Of a DNA stretch of 5,515 nt, positions 1 through 5,395 are shown one piece after another. Every line of letters begins with the position of its first letter. Position 1 is the first letter of the stretch. Source of the stretch: Spirochaetaceae bacterium (GTDB lineage Bacteria; Spirochaetota; Spirochaetia; Treponematales; Breznakiellaceae); contig JAIRMY010000034.1 of assembly GCA_031258335.1 (NCBI GenBank), forward strand, positions 1 through 5,515, written 5' to 3'. Made by a program: the position numbers and the translations under genes. The notes beneath the pieces were generated by a model. That model made no database searches, was not told where the DNA came from, and saw only the letters and a program-made list of their open reading frames with translations.

Positions 1-1455
1 GTCGGCAATATACTCGAAGCGGCGGAGGCTTCCGGCGTTAAGGTACGCTGGGATCTTGTTTACGATGATGCTGCCGCCTATGACGACGGCGCGGATGTTC
101 TGGATGAAGCGGACGGAGACAGGGCGGGGGCGGGCAGGCAGATAGTAATACTCCCAACCGGCGCGGGTAAATCGCTCTGCTTCCAACTGCCGGCCATGCT
201 GCTGGACGGCCCCACGCTTGTTATTTATCCTATTCTTTCACTGATGGCCGACCAGGAACGCCGCCTGATGGAAAAAAATTTCTCGCCTGTGACACTGCGC
301 GGAGGCCAGAGTGCCGGGGAACGCGCCGCCATAATGGAAAAGCTGGCAAAGGGAGAGAGCCGCTTCATAATCGCCAATCCCGAAGTGCTTTTGACGGAGA
401 ATATGCTACAAAGGCTCCCTGAAATAGGCATAGTCCACATAGTAATCGACGAGGCGCACTGTGTAAGCGAATGGGGCGAAAGTTTCAGGCCAAGCTATCT
501 TGAAATAGGCAGGATAATAGCCTCCGCCAACGCGCCGCTCGTTACGGCGTTTACCGCCACAGCCTCCGCGCCGGTGCTGGAAAAGATAAACCGCTATATC
601 TTTGGCTCGGCGGGCGCTCATCAGATAGTAGGCAACCCTGACCGCTCAAACATAGCTTACTCGGCGCAGGGCGCTATACTTCGCGACATCGCAGTCCGCG
701 ATCTGCTTGCCGCCCACGCCCGCCCCGCCATAGTGTTCTGTTCGTCGCGGCACGGCACGGAAAATCTTGCCCGGTATCTGCGAAACACCGAGGGCGATGT
801 CCGGTTTTACCACGCGGGACTTGAACGCGCCGAAAAAACCGAGGTTGAAAAATGGTTCTTTTCCAGCGACGACGGTACGCTTGTCGCAACCTGCGCCTAC
901 GGTATGGGCGTTGACAAGGCGAACATACGCACCGTGATACACCGCGACTGCCCGCCCTCAGTCGAGGCCTACCTGCAAGAATCGGGCAGGGCAGGACGGG
1001 ATGGCGCTTTTTCACGCGCCTTTCTGCTCTGGGGTCCGGACGACGAGTCCGCTCTGGGGCGGGCAAAAACCGGCGCGGACAGAATGCGCCTTTCCAGCCT
1101 TTTTGAGTACGCCCGAGACGCATCCCGTTGCAGGCGGGAACAGCTTTTGACGCTGTTGAACTATGAAGGCGGCGGCGAAAAACCCGAAACCGAATGCTGC
1201 GATGTATGCGCGAAAACTGCCCGAACGGATTTACGTGAAGAAGCCCCGCTAACCGGATTTTTTCGCCGGAACAAACGCTGTTACACGCTAGAAGAAGCAT
1301 CCGGCATACTCGCTGCCCACGGTACTGGCGGACATTTCCCCGCGGACTCGCCGTCATGGACGCAAAATGACGCAAAACGCGCGGTAAGCGCCCTCGTAAA
1401 GTTGGAGAGGCTCAAACGTCTTAAGTTTTTCCCATGGAAGAACAAGATAGGGTAG
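1..1455 (+). CDS. recQ: RecQ-family ATP-dependent DNA helicase, 5'-partial
   Basis: Superfamily 2 DNA helicase, expected to unwind branched or duplex DNA 3'-5' using ATP during repair and recombination. The frame is open from base 1 to the TAG at 1453-1455 (484 residues visible). The ATG at 196 cannot be the start because Walker A (PTGAGKS, residues 52-58) lies before it. In order: DEAH box 150-153 followed by CVSEWGESFRPSY, a RecQ hallmark; motif III TATAS 185-189; motif IV AIVFCSSRHG; FYHAGL; motif V YGMGVDKANIR; motif VI QESGRAGRDG about 326-335. A zinc-binding region follows with Cys377, Cys399, Cys400 and Cys403, spaced differently from the usual C-x16-C-x2-C-x2-C. Only about 80 residues follow, ending FPWKNKIG, so there is no room for the full RQC plus HRDC of E. 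coli RecQ. The normal Q motif is not found 20-25 residues before Walker A; instead there is an acidic Asp-rich stretch (about 20-40) preceded by GNILEAA, which may be the helix after an upstream Q motif. It is convergent with the AIPR gene. Family assignment is firm; orthology to recQ is inferred. Confidence 0.9.
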   Translation, partial: VGNILEAAEASGVKVRWDLVYDDAAAYDDGADVLDEADGDRAGAGRQIVILPTGAGKSLCFQLPAMLLDGPTLVIYPILSLMADQERRLMEKNFSPVTLRGGQSAGERAAIMEKLAKGESRFIIANPEVLLTENMLQRLPEIGIVHIVIDEAHCVSEWGESFRPSYLEIGRIIASANAPLVTAFTATASAPVLEKINRYIFGSAGAHQIVGNPDRSNIAYSAQGAILRDIAVRDLLAAHARPAIVFCSSRHGTENLARYLRNTEGDVRFYHAGLERAEKTEVEKWFFSSDDGTLVATCAYGMGVDKANIRTVIHRDCPPSVEAYLQESGRAGRDGAFSRAFLLWGPDDESALGRAKTGADRMRLSSLFEYARDASRCRREQLLTLLNYEGGGEKPETECCDVCAKTARTDLREEAPLTGFFRRNKRCYTLEEASGILAAHGTGGHFPADSPSWTQNDAKRAVSALVKLERLKRLKFFPWKNKIG

Positions 1456-1456
1456 G
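1435..1456 (+). repeat. Left imperfect direct repeat flanking the AIPR island
   Basis: TGGAAGAACAAGAT at 1435-1448 matches TGGAAAAACAAGAT at 3187-3200 in 13 of 14 bases; extended to 22 bases the match is 18 of 22. This copy forms the last codons and stop of the helicase gene (WKNKIG-stop). The two copies sit on either side of the AT-rich AIPR gene in the same orientation, as expected for a target-site duplication or attachment-site-like boundary. No integrase or transposase is in the window, so the mechanism is inference. Confidence 0.5.
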
Positions 1457-1481
1457 GGGTAGGAGAGGGGCGCTGGCGGGG
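1450..1481 (+). other. Candidate G-quadruplex sequence over the recQ stop codon
   Basis: Four G-tracts of at least three (1450-1452, 1455-1459, 1467-1470, 1478-1481) are separated by loops of 2, 7 and 7 bases, which satisfies the common G3+N1-7 rule on the + strand. It spans the TAG stop of the helicase and fills most of the 29-base gap between the two convergent stop codons. Neither strand shows a hairpin with a U-tract here, so no intrinsic terminator is seen for either gene; a stable G-rich RNA structure could affect recQ mRNA 3' ends. Folding is not demonstrated, and two loops are at the upper length limit. Confidence 0.4.
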
Positions 1482-1484
1482 CAT

Positions 1485-3149
1485 TCAAAGTTTCAGAACA
1501 TTTTCCACAAAATCAAATCTGCGAAAAATCGCGGCAAGACTGCGTCCATCTAGGTTATCAAGAGATTCATCGTCAAAATATCGTTTAAGCCATAACAGTA
1601 AATGTTGTTCTGCCTCATAATAAATATCATCGCGATTATTGTCAAAATACTCTTTGATTTCAGCAAAATTAACGTGCGTTATTTTTTCAACAGTAATGGA
1701 AAAATGTTTTAATAAAAGCGCGCCGATGATTGCCGCAATTACATAGTGGCTATACCGGCGCTGCGCCTGAATCTCCTCATCGAATGAAACCTTTTTTCGA
1801 TAATTATCACACATACGAAAAATTAAAACGGCGATTATCATTTGAGATGCGTTTAGGTTTTTAAAAATATCATCGTAATAATTATTAAAAAATTCACTCT
1901 TTTTATATTTTGCAAGATGTGGTTTTTTTCGCCAGATGGCAAAAACAGCTTCGGCGGCTACAGATGAAGGAATGATTTCTGTATTTGTCTGATTATCTCT
2001 TTTACGTTTGTATGAAACCCCTAAATCTTTTGCCCCCTGTTCCAAAAAACGTTGTTTTTCATCATTAGACTTCAAATCCCTAAAATCAACGGGATTTTGG
2101 CTGTTTGTCGCGCGGGTAATCCCTTCAATAACGCTTTCATCTTCTTCAACAGCATAGAGGCGCAAAAGAACGGTTGTATCTGAAAAATCAATTTCGGTAT
2201 TATCTTTTAACGCCTGATGTATCGTTTTACAGGTTTGTCCGCCGTTAATAATTTGTAAACTTTGAACCTGCACTTTCCAATCTTCTTTTTGCAGGGCATT
2301 GTATTTAAAATCAGAACAAATCATTGTAATGCCGTTATTGTAAAAGAAAAAATTGGAACGCTTTGAGTCATCGAGCAATGTATCACGAATTGCTTTATTA
2401 ACGGCATTTATTCCAAGATATTTACGGATATTCTTATCCAATAAACCGTCGCCGTATTTGTCGAGTATTCTTGCAATTTCTTTTACGGATACTCTGCCGA
2501 GGATTACCTCCTTGTAATTAAAATCCTCTTTAATTGCCACGCCGGTTAAATTAAGTGTTTCATCAATTTTATCGTGCTTGTTCACATATCGGACAATATC
2601 TTGGTGGTTAAAATATACGAATTCAACCTGCTTTAGACTGGAAAATTCATTGTCAATGTGATTCTGCGCGTCTTGATTCCATTTTAACCCGTTATTGATT
2701 AACACAAAAGTAACATACGGTATAACCCCATCGGCAATAAAAGATCGTATTTCATCTACTATTACACGGCTTTTATCATTTAACTGCATCTGTCTGTTAG
2801 GATCGAAAATATTATTTATTGTATTAACAGATTTTTCCACCGCATTAGCCGGGAAATTATTTTCTTTTTCCAAATCCCGCGTGTATTTTGCTTGGAAAAG
2901 CACTACATTGAGTATTCCTTCGCCCGACTGGACAATATACGCCGCATCGAATCCTCCGTCATTTCCTCCATCAGTAAGATACTGCGCCGCCTCGGCTATA
3001 TCAATATCCAGATATGCCGCCACTCCAAGCAGCAAAAACGCAAAAGACTTCCGCCTTTCGACATCATGACCAAAATCCAAGAAAAATGAGGCGTTTTCCT
3101 CAATGACTTTGCCGACTCGCTGGTCAATAATCTGTTTTACAATATCCAT
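1485..3149 (-). CDS. AIPR-family (abortive infection phage resistance) protein
   Basis: Predicted cytosolic defence protein of about 554 residues, a usual length for the AIPR family, whose founding member AbiR acts in lactococcal abortive infection. The N-terminal part carries DGGFD (64-68) and, after a hydrophobic strand, FQAKY (85-89). Together these resemble the D...(D/E/Q)xK core of PD-(D/E)XK nucleases, with Asp68, Gln86 and Lys88 as candidate catalytic residues. The AIPR core follows: GLLDKNIRKYLG (235-246), FFFYNNGITMIC (267-278), IINGGQT (300-306), and ATNSQNPVDFRDL (347-359). No signal peptide or clear membrane segment is seen. I chose the ATG at 3149 (MDIVKQIIDQRV) over an upstream TTG at 3197 because the extension would translate a good promoter. 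No Shine-Dalgarno is present; the mRNA is probably leaderless. The gene stands alone, without the methylase, Z1-ATPase or Vsr partners that AIPR genes often have. Very AT-rich compared with both neighbours. Family call is strong; cleavage activity and phage target are inferred. Confidence 0.9.
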   Translation of the reverse strand: MDIVKQIIDQRVGKVIEENASFFLDFGHDVERRKSFAFLLLGVAAYLDIDIAEAAQYLTDGGNDGGFDAAYIVQSGEGILNVVLFQAKYTRDLEKENNFPANAVEKSVNTINNIFDPNRQMQLNDKSRVIVDEIRSFIADGVIPYVTFVLINNGLKWNQDAQNHIDNEFSSLKQVEFVYFNHQDIVRYVNKHDKIDETLNLTGVAIKEDFNYKEVILGRVSVKEIARILDKYGDGLLDKNIRKYLGINAVNKAIRDTLLDDSKRSNFFFYNNGITMICSDFKYNALQKEDWKVQVQSLQIINGGQTCKTIHQALKDNTEIDFSDTTVLLRLYAVEEDESVIEGITRATNSQNPVDFRDLKSNDEKQRFLEQGAKDLGVSYKRKRDNQTNTEIIPSSVAAEAVFAIWRKKPHLAKYKKSEFFNNYYDDIFKNLNASQMIIAVLIFRMCDNYRKKVSFDEEIQAQRRYSHYVIAAIIGALLLKHFSITVEKITHVNFAEIKEYFDNNRDDIYYEAEQHLLLWLKRYFDDESLDNLDGRSLAAIFRRFDFVENVLKL

Positions 3150-3156
3150 TACAACA

Positions 3157-3185
3157 ATTATACGAAAAAGGTTTTTGTGGTTCAA
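3157..3185 (-). promoter_or_regulatory. Sigma70-type promoter for a leaderless AIPR mRNA
   Basis: Read on the minus strand, TTGAAC (3185-3180, 4 of 6 to consensus) is separated by exactly 17 bases from a perfect TATAAT (3162-3157). The ATG begins at 3149, only 7 bases after the -10 box, so transcription should start at or within a base or two of the ATG. The absence of any purine-rich ribosome binding site in front of the ATG agrees with leaderless translation. The -35 box directly abuts the right-hand repeat at 3187. Confidence 0.6.
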
Positions 3186-3186
3186 C

Positions 3187-3208
3187 TGGAAAAACAAGAT
3201 GGGGCAAG
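3187..3208 (+). repeat. Right imperfect direct repeat; recQ-tail-like remnant
   Basis: Partner of the repeat at 1435-1456 (13 of 14 core bases). Read on the + strand in the frame of 3187, it gives WKNKMGQDRVLLHP and a TGA at 3229-3231. Just upstream, RFLWFN at 3169-3186 aligns with helicase KFFP if two codons are gapped, so the resemblance to the helicase C-terminus (KFFPWKNKIG) holds at both DNA and protein level in frame. This suggests a fragment of a recQ-like 3' end beyond the island, either displaced or duplicated. It is short, so chance similarity remains possible. Confidence 0.45.
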
Positions 3209-3227
3209 ACAGGGTTCTTCTCCACCC

Positions 3228-3256
3228 TTGACAGTTAATGCCCGCATAGAGAGAAT
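3228..3256 (+). promoter_or_regulatory. Candidate promoter of the ktrBA operon
   Basis: A perfect -35 box TTGACA (3228-3233) is followed after 17 bases by GAGAAT (3251-3256, 4 of 6 to TATAAT). Transcription would start near 3263 and give a leader of about 30 bases before the ktrB ATG at 3293. It is divergent from the AIPR promoter, about 40 bases away. The leader is too short for a c-di-AMP (ydaO-type) riboswitch, which controls ktr genes in some Firmicutes. Confidence 0.45.
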
Positions 3257-3266
3257 GGAACAGTGA

Positions 3267-3281
3267 GCGGAGCGTATCCGC
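3267..3281 (+). other. Small perfect hairpin in the ktrB leader
   Basis: GCGGA (3267-3271) and TCCGC (3277-3281) form a perfect 5-bp stem around a 5-base loop, 11 bases before the ktrB ATG. There is no following T-tract, so it is not an intrinsic terminator. ktrB itself has only a weak ribosome binding site (GG at 3283-3284 at best), and this stem might influence initiation. A 5-bp stem can easily occur by chance. Confidence 0.25.
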
Positions 3282-3292
3282 CGGTAAACTGA

Positions 3293-4645
3293 ATGGACTA
3301 TGACGCTAAAACCGCCGCCAGTAAGACGCGGCATTTTCGTACATCTGAGATGTTTTACCTTGTCTCGTTTTTTGCCATTCTCATTGCCACAGGAACCTTA
3401 CTACTGTTATTACCGGGGGCGAGTCTGCAAAGCGGCGGGTTGCAGCCCATTGACGCGGCGTTCATAGCGACGAGCGCCGTTTGTGTTACAGGGCTGACCA
3501 CCATCCCCGTTTCATCGTTCGGCACGGCAGGGCAAGTGGTCATCCTCTGCCTCATCCAAATCGGGGCGCTTGGCATCATCAGCTTTTCCTCGATACTCGT
3601 AGCCATGCCGGGTCACAGGTTCTCTATAGGTTCCCGCAACACGATACAGGGCTTCTACCTCAACGGTATCGAATACAACCCACGGCGTATAGTCCGCAGC
3701 ATCGTGCTGTTGACGCTGGCCATCGAAACCGCCGGAATTCTTATTCTCAGCATCCTGTTCGCCAACGCCGGGGCCAGCCGCCCCATCTATACGGGGATCT
3801 TCCACGGAATCTCCGCCTTTTGCAACGCGGGGATTTCGCTCTACGATGACAGCCTCGTCTCATTTCGGTGCAATAACCCGTTGCTGCTGGTTACAGGTAC
3901 GTTAATCACCGCCGGAGGCATGGGGTTTCTCGTGCTGCACGACCTCTTCCGCGTCGCGTTCAAAAAAAAGCGGAGGTTGAGTTACCACAGTCTCGTTGTC
4001 CTCTGGATGTCTTTCTTTCTCACCGCCGGAAGCGCCCTCGTTTACGTTCTCTTTGAATCTCGCCATGCGTACACCGGGCTGGACCTCTGGTCAACGGTCA
4101 ACAACGCTGTCTTCCACGCGGTTACCGCGCGTACCGCCGGGTTTCAGGCCTTTCCCCAGACGGACTTCACCGGGGCATCCCGTCTTTTGACCGGCATCCT
4201 CATGTTCATAGGCGGCGCGCCGGGTTCGGTTTCGGGTGGGCTCAAGGTTACGACGGTCTTCGTTATCGCCGCGGTCATGATGCGCCGCCCAGATTCAGAG
4301 GGCGATATCCGTGTGCGCCGTCACCGCCTGTCCGCGGAAACGATCAACCGCGCCGTAGTCTACTTTCTTAAAGCCGTGTTCCTGCTCTTTCTCTGCGTCT
4401 TTGCGCTCACCGTCACGGAACTACGAAACGCCGCGTCATTCGAGCAGATAGTATTCGAGACTGTCTCAGCGTTTGCCACGGCGGGACTCACGCTGGACTT
4501 CACCCCGTTGTTGACCCGTGCCGGGAAGGTGGTCATCATCGCCGCGATGTTCGCGGGACGGGTAGGACTCATCACGCTGGCCTTTCCTTCCGCACGGCAC
4601 AAAAACTATGCTATAACATATAGCGAGGGAGAATTGTTGATATGA
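3293..4645 (+). CDS. ktrB: KtrB/TrkH-family potassium uptake channel subunit
   Basis: Inner-membrane pore subunit that takes up K+ (Na+-dependent in well-studied KtrB proteins) and is gated by a cytosolic KtrA ring. At 450 residues it has the length of KtrB rather than the longer TrkH. The four membrane-pore-membrane repeats are recognisable from their filter loops: VCVTGLT (63-69, Gly67), FCNAGIS (176-182, Gly180), TARTAGF (278-284, Gly283) and FATAGLT (394-400, Gly398). All four filter glycines are present, so the pore should be functional. GGAPGSVSGGLK (307-318) matches the flexible gating loop in the third repeat. The tail (GRVGLITLAFP, then NYAITYSEGELLI) is KtrB-like. A TGA lies immediately before the ATG at 3293, so the start cannot be farther upstream; its ribosome binding site is weak. 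The stop overlaps the ktrA start as ATGA, implying translational coupling. The product inserts by its hydrophobic segments; no cleavable signal peptide is expected. Confidence 0.93.
   Translation: MDYDAKTAASKTRHFRTSEMFYLVSFFAILIATGTLLLLLPGASLQSGGLQPIDAAFIATSAVCVTGLTTIPVSSFGTAGQVVILCLIQIGALGIISFSSILVAMPGHRFSIGSRNTIQGFYLNGIEYNPRRIVRSIVLLTLAIETAGILILSILFANAGASRPIYTGIFHGISAFCNAGISLYDDSLVSFRCNNPLLLVTGTLITAGGMGFLVLHDLFRVAFKKKRRLSYHSLVVLWMSFFLTAGSALVYVLFESRHAYTGLDLWSTVNNAVFHAVTARTAGFQAFPQTDFTGASRLLTGILMFIGGAPGSVSGGLKVTTVFVIAAVMMRRPDSEGDIRVRRHRLSAETINRAVVYFLKAVFLLFLCVFALTVTELRNAASFEQIVFETVSAFATAGLTLDFTPLLTRAGKVVIIAAMFAGRVGLITLAFPSARHKNYAITYSEGELLI
4625..4631 (+). promoter_or_regulatory. Ribosome binding site of ktrA inside the end of ktrB
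   Basis: GAGGGAG lies 10 bases before the ATG at 4642, within the last codons of ktrB. With the ATGA stop/start overlap it supports 4642 as the ktrA start and coupled translation of the two subunits. Confidence 0.65.
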
Positions 4646-5367
4646 AACAGGTGTCCATACTCGGCTTGTCGCACTTTGGAAAAAGCGTTCTCGAAGAACT
4701 TATCCGCCTCAACGTAGAGGTTTTTATCATGGACAAAGACCGCGCGCGCATAGACCAGTACAAAGACCTCGCGTCCGGCTCGGTCGTCATAGACGTGCTC
4801 AACGTTGAGAACCTGCGCAAGGTGCTCCCCGAATCCACCGATGCCGTCGTCATCGACACGGGCGACAGTATCGAGGCCTCGATACTTGCGGCAAGCTACT
4901 GCGCGAAACTCCACATCAAGACCATCATCGTCAAGGCGGAAACCGAGTCCCACGGCGAAATCCTAGAACTCGTCGGCGCGACGCAGGTCGTCTTCCCGAA
5001 CAAAGAGGCCGCCAAAAGAGTGAGTCCGCTGCTCCTCTCGTCCGTGCTGTTGAACTATCTCCCGGTCAGCGGCAAACTCGTCATCGCAGAGTTAGCCGTC
5101 CCGGACTCTATGATAGGCAAAACCATCATGCAGGTCGAACTCCGCCAAAAATACGGACTCAACCTGATATCCGTCCGCGCCCCGGATGCGGAATTCGGCG
5201 AGTTCAAGCCCTCATACATCTTCCAAAAAGACGACATAGGCCTTTTCTCCGGCACCGACGAGGCGCTGGGCGCGTTCGCCGGTTACATCATCAAGGAACA
5301 AAAACGCAACGCCATCCAAGCCCAGATATTCAGGCTGTTTCACCGGAAGGGCAAGGGCAAAACCTAG
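4642..5367 (+). CDS. ktrA: KtrA/TrkA-family RCK regulatory subunit of K+ uptake
   Basis: Peripheral cytosolic subunit that assembles as an octameric ring on KtrB and opens or closes it in response to nucleotides (ATP/ADP, NAD(H) in characterised KtrA). At 241 residues it has the normal single-RCK length. The N-terminal Rossmann domain (about 1-120) begins VSILGLSHFGKSV, ends strand 2 with the acidic Asp31 (VFIMDKD), and contains SIEASILAASYCAKL and IVKAE, both typical of KtrA. The C-terminal RCK_C domain (about 143-220) includes LAVPDSMIGKTI and YGLNLISVR; this domain binds c-di-AMP in some Firmicute relatives. The protein ends in a basic tail (RLFHRKGKGKT). The glycine-rich loop reads GLSHFG (8-13) where the family consensus is GxGxxG, so the second glycine is Ser10; the other two are intact. 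It overlaps ktrB by four bases (ATGA) and is preceded by GAGGGAG. Convergent with the ABC ATPase downstream, 26 bases between stop codons. Confidence 0.93.
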   Translation: MKQVSILGLSHFGKSVLEELIRLNVEVFIMDKDRARIDQYKDLASGSVVIDVLNVENLRKVLPESTDAVVIDTGDSIEASILAASYCAKLHIKTIIVKAETESHGEILELVGATQVVFPNKEAAKRVSPLLLSSVLLNYLPVSGKLVIAELAVPDSMIGKTIMQVELRQKYGLNLISVRAPDAEFGEFKPSYIFQKDDIGLFSGTDEALGAFAGYIIKEQKRNAIQAQIFRLFHRKGKGKT

Positions 5368-5372
5368 GGTCA

Positions 5373-5395
5373 TGGTAGTCCGCTGCCACTTTATT
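5373..5395 (+). terminator. Weak candidate terminator after ktrBA
   Basis: TGGTAG (5373-5378) pairs with CTGCCA (5383-5388) as a 6-bp stem including one G-U wobble, with a TCCG tetraloop, and is followed by CTTTATT. It starts six bases after the ktrA stop codon, the right place for an operon terminator. The stem is short and the T-tract is interrupted, so strength is doubtful. On the minus strand no T-tract follows the stem. Confidence 0.3.

Larger units (their letters stand above)
1484..3186. other. AT-rich single-gene island, probably horizontally acquired
   Basis: Base composition changes abruptly at about 1484 and returns to the GC-rich background after about 3190. Within it, long A/T runs dominate (for example around 1861-1920 only about a fifth of bases are G or C), while the helicase and ktr genes use GC-rich codons throughout. 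The island contains just the AIPR gene and its promoter and is bracketed by the direct repeats at 1435 and 3187. The 5' end of the AIPR gene (about 2940-3150) is less AT-rich than its middle. Acquisition by transfer is inferred from composition, function and boundaries together. Confidence 0.6.

Noticed and set aside
674..1375. Long minus-strand open frame inside the helicase gene (233 codons)
   Set aside because: It is antisense to clear helicase motifs, Arg/Cys-rich in composition, and matches no family I recognise; it is a by-product of GC-rich codon use on the other strand.
196..1455. Helicase gene starting at the ATG at 196
   Set aside because: The frame is open from base 1 and Walker A (154-174) lies before this ATG, so a start here would remove the ATP-binding loop.
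2695..3069. Plus-strand open frame opposite the AIPR N-terminus
   Set aside because: Overlaps the well-supported AIPR coding sequence and has no recognisable motif or ribosome binding site.
1484..3186. Insertion sequence or transposon carrying AIPR
   Set aside because: No transposase frame and no inverted repeats are seen at the edges; only imperfect direct repeats are present, so it is not called a mobile element.
3150..3197. AIPR start at the upstream TTG (3197)
   Set aside because: The extra 16 codons would translate the -35 and -10 boxes, there is no ribosome binding site for it, and MDIVKQIIDQRV at 3149 is a natural family N-terminus.
3211..3228. AGGGT/ACCCT hairpin as a terminator
   Set aside because: Only a 5-bp stem with an 8-base loop and no T-tract; it directly precedes the ktr -35 box and no gene on the + strand ends just before it except the short recQ-like remnant.
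3231..3292. c-di-AMP (ydaO-type) riboswitch upstream of ktrB
   Set aside because: The region between the likely start of transcription and the ATG is only about 30 bases, and even the full gap to the AIPR gene lacks room for the fold; only a 5-bp hairpin is seen.
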